Positions 1 through 10,189 of a stretch of DNA of 64,000 nt are shown piece by piece (positions within the stretch are counted from its first letter, which is position 1; every line of letters begins with the position of its first letter). The DNA is taken from contig NC_050097.1 in NCBI RefSeq assembly GCF_902167145.1, positions 144,299,982-144,363,981 on the forward strand. Reading direction: 5' to 3'. Under the pieces are notes generated by a model. It searched no databases. It saw nothing but the letters and a program-made list of their open reading frames with translations, and was not told the DNA's origin. Origin of the DNA: Zea mays. Taxonomy: Eukaryota > Streptophyta > Magnoliopsida > Poales > Poaceae. A program made the translations under genes and the position numbers.

Positions 1-131
1 TTGATCGCCACCTTTATAGGTTTGTCTCGTTTAAGCAGATCTGTAATCATCTGATGTATAAATGTGTTTACTAGCCTCCTGGAACTAGTAATTGTATCAC
101 ATTTGAGTCCCAGAGGATCTGGGGCCCTTCA
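1..131 (+). repeat. 3' end of 5' LTR
   Basis: This stretch matches 6121-6250 with only a few differences (for example ATCTG versus ATATG near position 40, and one extra base near 121-126). It ends in CTTCA directly before the primer binding site. The rest of this LTR lies left of the window. Confidence 0.9.
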
Positions 132-133
132 GG

Positions 134-147
134 TGGTATCAGAGCTG
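134..147 (+). other. Primer binding site (initiator tRNA-Met type)
   Basis: TGGTATCAGAGCTG lies two bases after the LTR end, the standard position. It is the usual complement of the initiator methionine tRNA 3' end used by many plant gypsy and copia elements. Confidence 0.9.
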
Positions 148-247
148 TTAGGTTGGCCGCAGGACATAACCCTTAGCCTGATCAAAAGTTTTTGAGTCAA
201 AACTATTTTCTTAAAAAAAATCTTGCTCTCATCCCTTCATTTCAAAA

Positions 248-1369
248 ATGCTTTCCCCCTTTCCTTCTCTCAAAAGTCAGATGGAGGTTCGCTGCCAAAC
301 CAGCTTTTGCCAGAATGAAGATGGTTTCCCCAAGTTGCTAAGAGCATGCACAATTCGCCTCGGAATAACGAGCCAGCCAGAGTATGATGGTCGTGAATTC
401 ATCAAGCATGGCACAGAGAAGTGTGTCGTGACTGTATACATTGGATCCAGTCTGCACCATGTGGAATGGAGTGTCACTGCTGCTGGGCACAGATTCAAAG
501 ACACCTGCCAAGTCGTCGCTCGCAAGGCATTGAGGGCCCTATGTCAGATCTATGAAGAAGAAGTGGCCGACACACCGCTCAGATTCTTTCTGCCCTTTTA
601 GAGAGACCGCCCCGTTTGGATGGCTAGGATGCGTGTATTGGAAGGGCAGCAGTTGCTTGAGGACGACCCCACAGTCGTATACCTCACTGCATACCTGCTC
701 ACCCTGGATGCGCAGTATGATTTCTTGGCTCGACACCACCGTCAGATGATTGCCCGAGCAGAAGATGCAGAGAAGAGCAATTGTCAGCTCCATGTGGATA
801 TCACCTCAACTCAAGCCCATGCAACTGCCTTGGAAAGTCGTGAAGTCATTTTTGTTCAAGCCCTGAAGCAAGCCAAGGATGAGCACGTCCAGAAGTTGAT
901 GGAGGCCTACTTGGTAACCCATAACCAACATAGAGCCATTTGGATCCAAGAGCCCACTTCATCCAATCCAGTTCAACCCATGAGTGCTGAAGATCCCCAG
1001 ATTCTTGAAGGTCACCTGGTCTCTGTCAGAGGAGAGAAGAAGACTTGGGAACTCCCGGATGGAGCCATAGTCTTGGAAGGATTTCCAGTCTTCCCTAAGG
1101 ATATGGATAAGCAAGAGCACCCCGAGTCCTCCCAAGATCCCCCGCCATAGTTGTTTGAGCCCCTCACCATGAAGAAGATTCCAGCACCATCCCATGAGAT
1201 CAAAGAAGAAGCTGCAAGCACCCCTCCAGCATCGCCGCCCTCTGAGGAGCTACAAGAGCCAGTGCCGCTTGAAGAAGAGTTCAATCCCGTTCTGCCATAT
1301 CAGTCGCCGCCAGAAGAAGTCATCAACATCAGCTCCATCTTAACCCATCCAGGAGATATCTCATATTGA
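248..1369 (+). pseudogene. Retroelement ORF with dsRBD-like N-terminus, two in-frame TAG stops
   Basis: A single frame runs for about 373 codons from ATG at 248 to TGA at 1367, broken only by TAG at 599 and TAG at 1148; everything between stays in frame. Residues about 25-100 have the layout of a double-stranded RNA-binding motif: a helix (KLLRACTIRLG), P-x-Y, strand CVVTVYI, strand EWSVTAAGHRF, then K-D-T-C-Q-V-V-A-R-K-A-L-R-A-L, which mirrors the family's basic A-x-x-A-L-x-x-L second helix. Next come a helical, probably coiled-coil middle (about 130-230) and a Pro/Glu-rich acidic tail. There is no zinc knuckle or clear Gag homology. It starts about 100 bp after the primer site, where gag normally sits. 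The dsRNA-binding assignment is from pattern only. The stops may be decay (CAG to TAG) or readthrough sites. Confidence 0.6.
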
Positions 1370-2289
1370 AGTTGTGTGCAAGCCTTGCCAGAAGAGAAGC
1401 TGCCTGGTCTGAAGTTAGTTATGCCCAGTCCTCTGCATGCATTGGGTAGTGAAGTTTTTCTTCACTTTGGCTAGAGCCCTGCATGTATGAGAGGTAATCG
1501 TGTAGACTCGTGTTTTACAAAACTCTATTTGTGTGGCCCCCTAGGGCATTTCAAAATGAATTTTGCTTGATGTTTGCCCCTTTTTGAGTGCATATGTGAT
1601 GCTTTAACGTTAGTGCTCATAAGTTGCATTTAGCATAGTTCTTAATTCAGGAGCCAAGCAACAGTAGTTATGCTTAGCCCCCGAATCTGAGTAGTCCGTG
1701 CTTTGGAAAAACTCTATTCTTCTCTTATTCAAAACATTTGATTTGTTTGTGCTTATCATTGTTGAGCTTGTGTGTTTTCTTTCTTTTTAAGAAAGGTTTT
1801 CTCTAAAATCATAGATCACAAATTAGAGCTAATCCTCACCTTATGCTTCCATTCTCATCTTAACCCATCTCAAGAGAAAAGCATCTTGCCCAAGAAGATA
1901 CCGGGAAGCTTACCCTTGAAGCCGCAATAAGCTACAGAAGGAACTTGTCCAGCCGCTCAGTCAAAAGGACCGACCGTGAGAATCAAAGCACTGCCCCTGA
2001 GTCAAAGTAAACAGGAAAAGAGGACAAAAGGAGTTATTACCATACAGAGAGGCAAAGATTCTTGGAACCAGAGACCACAAACATCAGGGTCATTGACCCC
2101 ACCACTCACCCATGCCCCCCGCACGCGTGCCCGCCTCCATGCGCACTACCACCACCCCATGTCCCCTTTGCAGCGCACCCACCCCCATTACCGCCAGCAA
2201 AACCAGCCCCCCCTTCCCCATGTTGCACCCGCTGCCGCGTAGCACCTACTCCATCACCACTACTCCGCAACCGAACACCAACGCTCACC
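1370..2289 (+). other. Non-coding internal region of the element
   Basis: I see no convincing coding sequence here. The last part (2090-2290) is very C-rich and opens short Pro/His-rich frames of low complexity. It leads into a TATA box and looks more like a promoter-proximal region than a gene. Confidence 0.4.
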
Positions 2290-2296
2290 TATAAAA
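2290..2296 (+). promoter_or_regulatory. Internal TATA box
   Basis: CCTATAAAACTCC follows a C-rich stretch and precedes a CA-rich leader, the composition of a plant core promoter. It lies 119 bp upstream of the ATG of the small membrane ORF at 2409, so it may be a second, internal promoter. Confidence 0.45.
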
Positions 2297-2408
2297 CTCC
2301 TGCACCAACTCCCTCAGTTCCCATCCCAAGCAAAGCACACACCTGATAAATCCCCTCTGCCAAATCGCAAGCAACTTCTTTTTCCACTCCCTCGCCCCTA
2401 AGATCACA

Positions 2409-2540
2409 ATGCTTGGTGATTCTTGGGTTGAAGACTGTTGCACATGGTTCATAGTCTTCGGTTTCCTCCTCTGTATGATGGTAATACTATTTGATAGAAT
2501 CCTCCAGTGGGAAGAGCAAATAGAAAGAAAGGGTCAGTGA
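2409..2540 (+). CDS. Putative 43-residue single-pass membrane microprotein
   Basis: ATG at 2409 opens 43 codons ending in TGA at 2538. The N-terminus is short and acidic (MLGDSWVEDCC). It is followed by a hydrophobic run (about residues 13-29, TWFIVFGFLLCMMVILF) long enough to cross a membrane, then a charged tail (RILQWEEQIERKGQ). It is the first ATG of note after the TATA box at 2290. I know no named family for it. Chance occurrence is possible because the ORF is short, but the promoter, leader and membrane segment in series make it worth recording. Confidence 0.35.
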   Translation: MLGDSWVEDCCTWFIVFGFLLCMMVILFDRILQWEEQIERKGQ

Positions 2541-2752
2541 AAAGAAGATAGTGAAGAGAAGATAAGAAGAAGGTTCTCCCAGAATCAACCCTGTGTCAGT
2601 CATCTCTCCGCAGCCTGCTCAAGCAGCAACAGCAGCAGAAGGCCCCGTAACACCCTTGTTATGAGGTACTTCAAGGAGTTCAAATCCCCGAGATTCAAGA
2701 GTTCTACCCTCATTCTTTTTAAGTGGGGTAGTATTCCAGTAAGGTTCCTGCT

Positions 2753-2851
2753 ATGGAGAAAAAGAAGAAGGCCTGTAGCAAGCTTGTGGAGGACCAGATC
2801 ATCAAAGCACATAAGTTTCTAGATGAGAAGTGGTCACCCAAGTTTTGTTGA
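2753..2851 (+). CDS. Short lysine-rich ORF of unknown significance
   Basis: A 32-codon frame begins MEKKKKACSKLVEDQ and ends in TGA at 2849. It lies between a purine tract resembling the element's own PPT (about 2721, AAGTGGGGTAG) and the true PPT at 3149. No family is recognised, and it may be noise. Confidence 0.15.
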   Translation: MEKKKKACSKLVEDQIIKAHKFLDEKWSPKFC

Positions 2852-3148
2852 TGAAGCACTAGAAGACCAATCAAGGAAGGAATCCATGTGGGAGTTTGCA
2901 AGAGGAAGGTTTGCATGTTGGCATCGATGCTTCTTCAATAAGCTAGTTGCCAAGCAAAAGCTAGAAGCCTGAAGATGATCTTGAGTAGCCAGAATCAGCG
3001 TTTGCAATCGGCAACCAGATGCTCCTCAAGGCCAGATCTTGTTGAAGTTCCATCTCCTCGAAGAGTTGCAAAGTGAAGATATGTAGCTGAAGTAAAGCTA
3101 TACCCATAACCCTTCTAAGCCGAATCTGGAGGACGAGGTTCATTTTAA

Positions 3149-3160
3149 GTGGGGTAGATA
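3149..3160 (+). other. Polypurine tract
   Basis: AGTGGGGTAGAT sits directly before the TG start of the 3' LTR, the place where plus-strand synthesis is primed. A near copy (AAGTGGGGTAGT) occurs upstream at about 2721. Confidence 0.75.
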
Positions 3161-3668
3161 TGTAGCATCCCAAAAATTCAAATCTTGAAATTTTCTCAAA
3201 CTTGCTCTAAATTCAAAATGAATTTCAAATTTCATTTCAAAATGTTTGTTTGCGAGTTGATATCAACAAATAAATTATAGTGGTCTATATTCTCTCCAAA
3301 ATCCTCCTCAAATATCCTACAAATATTTCCCCAGTGATCCCCCTCAAATTGTTTCCAGAAATACTGCCCAGATATTTCCCTAGTGATCCCCTTCAAATTC
3401 TTTCCAGAAATACTGCCCAAATATTCCACCGATAATTCTCCAAGTATTTTCCTCCTAAGAAATACCTTCAGAATCATTTTTAAAGTCCCCACAAATATTT
3501 TCTTCATAACTTTCCTCATGCTCATACGTATATGTATGCCTCCGGTGTCATACGTTGAGCTCTACAAGCTAATTACACTCATATAAGACAAATCCATGCT
3601 AATCTCCCACTAATCCTCTCATCCTCCCACTAATCCTCTCATCCCTCCCCCTAATCCCCCACCATGGC

Positions 3669-3676
3669 TATAAATA
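3669..3676 (+). promoter_or_regulatory. LTR TATA box 1
   Basis: GGCTATAAATAGAGG lies about 0.5 kb into the 3' LTR, in a C-rich setting typical of a plant core promoter. Confidence 0.5.
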
Positions 3677-3894
3677 GAGGGGCAAGGGCCTCCTCTCATC
3701 CCACCCCAAGCCATTTCATGGCAACTCTCCCCCCCCCCCCCCCCACACCCACTTCATGTTCCACACAAGCACACACTAGCACAAGGATCGTTCGGTCATT
3801 CTTCGATCGTTTGTCCCCTGTCCTTAGTTTGCTCGTTCGTTCGTCCGATCGTTCATGCATGGTTCGTTCGTCCATTCGTCTGATCGTTCGATCG

Positions 3895-4065
3895 TTTGTT
3901 CATACTATTCACCATTACTATTCATTGACACTATTTACTATCGCTACTATTCACTGACACTGTTCATCATCGTTACTATTCATCGATGATATCTGTGGTA
4001 GCTTTTTCGTTGTTACTATTCACCGTTACTATTCATTGTTACTATTCATCGTTGCTATTCATCGA
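3895..4065 (+). repeat. Degenerate TTACTATTCATC tandem repeat
   Basis: Roughly nine imperfect copies of a 12-16 bp unit, (G)TTACTATTCA(T/C)(C/T)G, follow one another. They are preceded by GTTCGTTCGTCC-type repeats at 3795-3895. No function can be read from them. Confidence 0.6.
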
Positions 4066-4485
4066 TCATCCGATCACCCCAAAATTCAACTACTCATCCA
4101 TCATGCTGTCCAGTCCACCTAAGACAAGCCAGACCCATATTCCAGTCATACGAACTCCGATGGCTGTGATTTTCCTTCCAGTGGGAACTTCCCATCTGGT
4201 CACCCATCCCAGGTTTCTCCAAGTTGAGCATGCTTAACTTTGAGATTCCTTCGAACCAGGCTTCCAAACTCCGATTCCAATAGTTCTTGTTTCTAAATTC
4301 TTACCAAACTATTCCCTATCCAACCATGTCATCCCTTAAGCATGGTTCATGTTCCAGAAAACTCCTAAAATACTCTTGTCCCATATTATGCCTATAACTC
4401 TCCTGTTCAAACTAAGTCAGATGATTCATTCGTCGCTATTCTCACCAACAGTGAACTTCACTGTGCTACACCACATACACCCAGC

Positions 4486-4493
4486 TATAAATA
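4486..4493 (+). promoter_or_regulatory. LTR TATA box 2
   Basis: CAGCTATAAATACACC lies 817 bp downstream of the first TATA box and is followed by a CA-rich leader-like stretch. The presence of two candidate core promoters in one LTR is unusual. Confidence 0.45.
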
Positions 4494-6250
4494 CACCTAG
4501 TTACCCTCTCCCTCTCCACACACACTCAACACCCTCAGCCAAGGCAAACACCACACCCACTCAGTTACTCCACTCTGCCGACTACACGCATAGTGTCGCT
4601 TCACCTCTAGTCCACCCTCATGGTAAGCACCTCCGCTCCACCACTAGTAGTATCTCAACACCACATGCCACATATTCTACTCAAGACTCTACCCATCCAT
4701 GTATCGCTATTCTGACCACTATACTAAATATTTGTTGTTATGCTTGCTGGTTTGTATGTTTGCTTGTTCATGCTGCATAGTTATTGGAGCGTTCGTGCCG
4801 TCTCGTGGAGGCCAGATCTGCAAGTCTACGCCAGGTAGTGGAGCTAGAAGCCAGTTCCGCGAGCTCTCCCTCCCTTTCGCCGGATAAGCACAGCAAGCTC
4901 ACTGGATCCCTTTGATGCATAAATTACCTATGATTTTTCAACCACAACCCTCAGCCTGTTATTTTTTGCATGATATGATTTTGAGACAAGTTATTATGGC
5001 CACCCAGCCACTTGCCGCAATCAATCCTTGATATATTTGTTACAAATGATTTGAGAAAAGGTGTGAGTTTTCAAAAGAAAATGCTTTTCAAAATGTGTAT
5101 GATGAAGGGTTTTCACCCTTATCACCTTTGAGTAGGGATGATCAGGGACTCCCTGGTTTAGGGGAGGGCCTAAGGTGATGGCTCGGCTGGTTTAGGCGTG
5201 AGCAGAAGGATTGTCCCCTCATATAAGGACCGGTTTGTCATCCTTCACTACCTGTACTCATGATGAGTACAACCACTCGAGACTGTATGGGCAGTCACTC
5301 AATCTGAACTCGTACGGTCCAAACCCTAGGGTTATGAAGGCTGGGGAGCACCGGGAGGATAAGGAGGGGGGATGTTTTGTCCGGTTTGGACATGGCGGTG
5401 GCCTGACTCATTCCGGTATAACCGTTAAGGTAAGGACGTGCGAGGAAGGAAAGAGATTCGGCCTTCGGGTCTCACGATGGTGAGATTGCAGAAACCGGAC
5501 TAGTGGGTAAAGTGTACCCCTCTGCGCAGAGTTCAAACCTATTCGAATAGTCTGTGTCCACAAGAATGGACGAGTCTGGTCTGGTATGGCAATTAGTGTT
5601 TTGTTTTAAAAAAGGGTGCATTTGAGAAAAGTGGTTTTTAAAAAGGTCCGGCGGTTGAGCCGTGAGCTATGGTGGACGGGAAGTCAAGTAGCTGTTTTTT
5701 GAAAATGAAAACCAGTGGGAAACTGCTGAGATACCTGGATAGTTTAGTCCACGGGATTTTATTCTATATTGAAAAAAACTTCCTGCTCATTTGGGAGAGG
5801 ATGCGCTTTGAAAAATACAAAATGTTTTACAAAACAACCCTGCATAAAATATTGTTGTTTCTGTAAAATATCCTGAGCTCCACATATTCCATGCATTATA
5901 TCTGATTTCCCCATTCCGCGGGTAAAGGTGGGCTGCTGAGTACGTTTGTACTCACCCTTGCTTATTTTTTGTTTTTCAGAAAAAGGAGATCGGGTAAGAG
6001 TTACGACTGTTCCCAACCTTGCCTGTGGCTGTTGGACCGCTGATTTGCTTCGCTGTGTATATCGCGCTGCTTCAGCCCCACTCTGATGATATGTCCTGAG
6101 TTGTGGACCAACTCTTAAAGTTGATCGCCACCTTTATAGGTTTGTCTCGTTTAAGCAGATATGTAATCATCTGATGTATAAATGTGTTTACTAGCCTCCT
6201 GGGACTAGTAATTGTATCACATTTGAGTCCCAGAGGATCTGGGCGCTTCA

Positions 6251-8060
6251 GGTAAGGATTCCCTTGACCGATTCGTTTTTTTCTCCGTTTCGAGCCGATT
6301 CATTTTGAGTTTGGAGTAGTAGGGAGCTAGTCTGGCTTTGCGCCGATGAGCCTCCGCCGTGGGCAGTGCACACGCCGCCGTCTCGAGCCGTCAAGACGAG
6401 GGAGATGCGCCCTAGCCATCGATCTTGTGTGAACGGCTGTGATTAGGTTTTAGCGTACCAGTTTGATAGTTGAAATCTGAACCATTAGTGTTGATTCGGA
6501 TGGCCAGGATTAGATCCTCGGCATATTGCTTCAGGTATATAAACCCGTCGTTCAGTCATATAGGTAAGAATAAAAAATAGGTCCTTGAATCTAACACATA
6601 GACCCCTGACTTTTATATAAATAGGGTACACAGTACACAGGATCTCAGTTTATAGAAAATAAAATCTAAAATCAATTTCTATTATAAAAATAATTCTAAA
6701 AAGATTAGAAAAATCATAGCTAATTCATTTTAATTCTGATTTAGTGGTTTTCGAACCTACAGATTTGTTATAACACGTAGAATAATATTACTGATTGTTT
6801 TTTGTTTGGTAAAATGTTATTTTAATTATTATCGATATGTTTGTTTATACTGCTGCGATTAGACGGGCGAGTGAACGTGAATCTGAAGACCAAGATTTCT
6901 GAAAATTCTAAGCGACGAGTTATCGCAAGAAAAATGCAAGTGTGTCCTTGATCACGTTGTTTGATTTAATAATATTTATTGTTATATTCTCACCCACGTA
7001 TGCACAGTTATGTTAAATTGATGGGACCTAATAGGGTACTTAGAATTGATTACCATATACCTTGTTTATACCTGGAAATACTTATTATTGGGTTGGTTTT
7101 TTATTGTCTACATGGTTTTGGATTAATGTTAAATATTAATTTTGATCATGCATTATTATTGTTGGCTTTATTCTTATGTATGATAAGATCATTTTGTTTA
7201 ATTGAAACATGGAAAACCATCCAGAAAAACAGTGCTACCACATGACTATTATGGTTCTGGTTTTGGCTATATAATTAGGAAAACTAGTGTGTGAGAACCT
7301 AACCTCGAAAGGGCAAGCGAGGAGTTGCATAAGTATAGGGAGGTTCTCGGACTGATATGTCTGTGACAGCTTTTCAGACGAGTGATCCCTATACCCCTCT
7401 GTCTGAAACAAATTGTAGCGGGTTTTCTCACGCTAGTGGAACTTTATGAAGGCATAGTCATTCATCTTGGAAGTGTCTAAGGGCCTTGCAAACCCAAGCT
7501 TGAAGGGATACACGACTTGTGGGTAAAAATGTGCAACTTCTGCAGAGTGTAAAACTGACATATCAGCCATACTCACAGTCATGAGCGGCTCAGACACACA
7601 TGAATAAATGATGGAATTGAACTTAACCTGGCATGCATTGCACTGTGAGAATTTCATTTATGATTTATTATTTAATTGGGATGGTATTCACTTCTACCTA
7701 ATAAATGCTAATAAAATTTTGACTGACTTAATTTAAAGTGGATGCTTAGCCTTCAGAAATTTTCTTCGTATGTCATACATTACACTTTTACTCCACACTT
7801 GCTGAGTGATGACCGTATGTGAGCTCACCCTTACTATAATCACTACCCAGACCAAGAACAGGTACCGCCAAGGGAGGACTACTATGATGGGTTCAGAGAG
7901 GTATAGACCGTCGTCTCCTAGTAGTCAGCCTTTCCTGTGGAGAAGTTATCTTCATTTATTCTATTTTATCTAGTTACTTTATGTAATATGTAATAAAGAT
8001 TGTAACATTGGTTTCCATACACTAAGTTGTCATATATGTGAAGCTTGATCGTAGCACACA
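6251..8060 (+). repeat. Decayed chromovirus-type LTR
   Basis: There is no gene here. In order, the stretch carries landmarks also present, reverse-complemented, in the LTR at 56222-59368: a GTAGCGGGTTTTC block, ACTTGTGGGTAAA, CTTCTGCAGAGTGTAAAACT, a TCATGAGCGGCTCAG block and GTGAGCTCACCCTT. It therefore looks like an old LTR of the same broad group in plus orientation. The element ending at 6250 appears to have inserted into or beside it. Neither end is clear. Confidence 0.45.
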
Positions 8061-9199
8061 TATGAGGTACATCTATATTTATCCTTAAATCCGAGTGTGA
8101 TAGTTAACTAATAATTTGTTAGGTAGTTTTAGCTAGGTTGGAGCAGCTAACAACTAATGGCTATTTGAGAGATATAGTTCGGAATTAGCTAGTCCATTAA
8201 CTAGCCCGTTCTACGGGCTTGTTTGAATGCATTAGAGCTAATAGTTAGCTGGTTAAAATTGCTAGTGAAAGTAGTTGTCTAACTATTAGCTGGTTTTAGA
8301 TGAGTTGAACCAGCTACAATGAACTAAATTGTTTGAAAATGCACTAGAGCTAATATTTAGTTGGTTAAAATTGCTAGTGAAAGTAGTTGTATAACTATTA
8401 GCTAGTTTTAGCTGAGTTAAACAAGATACAATGAACTAATGGATAGTTAAAGGTGTAGCTAATAATTAACTAGATTATTAGTTGGTGGTGTTTGGATGTT
8501 TACAATTACGGGCAGTTAATAACTGAACTATTAGCGGAGTGTGTTAATATCTCCGATAAATTTTAGCAGTCAAATAATAGTTCTAGTGCATTCAAATATG
8601 TTTAAACCTCTAAAATAATTTTAACGGCTAACTATTAGTTTTAGAGGTTTACAACGAGACCTAAATCTTTCCATTTGTACCCGATAAAATAAACACATAA
8701 CCCACGTGGCACCCACACACGAGCTACAGGGCTAGTTGATGATGCCTTCAACTAAAGCAACTGGTGGTCCATCCAAGTTTCTTTTTGGGAGAAACAATCA
8801 AGGAAGCGTGGGTCACGAATCAGCTGTCCCTGCGATCGAAGCAATCTCCCAATATCCCAAGAACATAGATTAGGCGCAGGGTAGCACGTAAGATTCTATT
8901 CATATAGCAAGGGCCCTGCGTGGGCGGTCCGATGGGCCACGCGGAGCAAGCTGACCCGTCCGATGGTCGATGGATGGACCGAGATGGCGGGCCCATTTGT
9001 GCGGCTGTCCTAGCGTGTGGGCGCACCCATAAGCCCAAGTCATTCCTCGCTGGATACTCCTTCCCTTACCGCCTGGGCTGGCTTCTACCGGATCCCTTTT
9101 TCTTTTATTTGGATATCAACTCCTCTTTTAGAGGAAAACAACTTGCAGTGCAGCTGCAACAATTTTATATGCGATTTCAGTCCAGGATCGTATAAACTA
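8061..9199. other. AT-rich low-copy DNA, no gene recognised
   Basis: Apart from the duplicated block at 8219-8438, I see no coding region with recognisable similarity. Motifs rich in TTAGCT and CTAATAGTTAG from 8110 to 8670 suggest an old MITE-like sequence whose ends I cannot define. The GC-richer part (8900-9060) opens only short frames with no recognisable product. Confidence 0.3.
8219..8438 (+). repeat. 110-bp direct tandem duplication
   Basis: Units 8219-8328 and 8329-8438 align end to end with roughly ten to fifteen mismatches. Both begin TTGTTTGAA, contain GGTTAAAATTGCTAGTGAAA and end TACAATGAACTAA. The block lies inside a MITE-like AT-rich stretch. Confidence 0.75.
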
Positions 9200-9567
9200 C
9201 TCACTCCGTCTAAAAAAGAGTGTCACGAGTTTGTGTCGGTCAATTTTTTGTTCAAGTTTAACTAGTTTTATAAAAAAACATTAACAATGTTTTTATTTTC
9301 AAATATTGTTATTTAAAAAATATTTTTTGGTTCATCTAATAGTACCGGTTACTGTTAGAATTATTGTACCTACCTTGTTTTAATTTCTAGAAAAATCTCA
9401 AATACCTATTTACATGTTTATCGCTATGGTGCATGCTTTATTTGTCCAATAGTTATATATGTACTATAAGTATTAATAATCTTGTTTACTATATATTGTC
9501 AAAACCGAAACTGATTGATTTCTCATGAACTTGGGGATGCACTCTTTGCATTGTGGAAGGAGGGGAG
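9200..9567. mobile_element. Stowaway-like MITE (Tc1/Mariner)
   Basis: The element is flanked by TA dinucleotides (9198-9199 and 9568-9569). Its ends are imperfect inverted repeats: CTCACTCCGTCT on the left against the complement of GAAGGAGGGGAG on the right, matching the CTCCCTCCGT consensus of grass Stowaway elements. The inside is AT-rich and non-coding. The target duplication is only 2 bp, so the family call rests on the ends. Confidence 0.6.
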
Positions 9568-9569
9568 TA

Positions 9570-10189
9570 CGTATACAGCTGATCACATCACACATTCACC
9601 AATTTAGTGAGCCCATGCACATACCAGCAGCCTTATTATATATACTGTTAGGTTAGGCGGCAATTTGTGCGCTAATCAAGTGGCCACCAAGGCCAGGGCG
9701 GACACGCACGGCAGCAGGGCCAGCGAAGAACAGCTGCCTGCCTGCCTGCATGCTCCACGCTGCCAGACTTCGTTCGCATTGTGCTGAATGCTGATGGATC
9801 TGAAAGGCGGGGCCGTGTTCTTTCCTCAATTCCTCCTGGATGGATCGGATCTCGCTCGTCCACCCTGCTCCTCCCAACTGTGACAATGATGATCCCCATG
9901 TGACCAAACCTGAAAAGGGGATTATTGGCGCCGCGTAGCTGGAATCACAGATCAGAAATGCTGCTCATTAATTAGATGCTGATGAATCATTATCGCGCGC
10001 GCACACAAAAAAAAAAGATGCAGATGGTACATGGTAAAAAACTTTATAAAAGATATTATGTAAATCGGAGCTGTCGGACATCCACCTAGAGGTGGTAATG
10101 GATCACGATTCAAATGATTTTTCATAAAACAGCAGGACTCTACATAAATTTTAGTTCAAAAATAAATAGAAATAAGGCCTGATCTAATT
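9570..10189. other. Low-copy DNA, no gene recognised
   Basis: A minus-strand frame of 84 codons (9653-9907) is open but resembles no family I recognise. The remainder is AT-rich and non-coding. Confidence 0.3.

Larger units (their letters stand above)
1..6250 (+). mobile_element. Non-autonomous LTR retrotransposon with 3.1 kb LTRs (left end cut by window)
   Basis: The end of a 5' LTR (1-131) reappears almost unchanged at 6121-6250. It is followed by a tRNA-Met-type primer site at 134, and a purine tract at 3149 precedes a TGTAGCATCC start at 3161. The internal part is only about 3 kb and has no protease, reverse transcriptase or integrase, so the element must borrow these from a relative. 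LTR length, primer site and purine tract (AAGTGGGGTAGA) suit a chromovirus-type gypsy host such as the Prem1/Xilon or Tekay groups of maize; the family name is a guess. The flanking 5 bp at 6251 is GGTAA; its upstream partner lies outside the window. Confidence 0.85.
3161..6250 (+). repeat. 3' LTR (3090 bp)
   Basis: It starts TGTAGCATCC after the purine tract and ends GCGCTTCA, equivalent to the 5' LTR end at 131. It holds two TATA boxes (3669, 4486), a run of 16 C at about 3729, and degenerate tandem units built on TTACTATTCATC between 3895 and 4065. Its right half resembles the decayed LTR at 6251-8060 and chromovirus LTRs generally. Short open frames inside look like LTR sequence, not genes. 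Confidence 0.85.

Noticed and set aside
3232..3525. 97-codon minus-strand frame with repeated ISGKNLKGI-like units
   Set aside because: It is a product of short internal LTR repeats (AAATATTTCCCCAGTGATCC-like); not a gene.
6979..7245. 88-codon plus-strand hydrophobic frame
   Set aside because: It lies in a decayed LTR with AT-rich sequence that yields hydrophobic translations by chance; no other copy or motif supports it.
9653..9907. 84-codon minus-strand frame near a TATATATA stretch
   Set aside because: No family similarity, no start or splice context, and a second overlapping frame is equally open. Too weak to call a gene.
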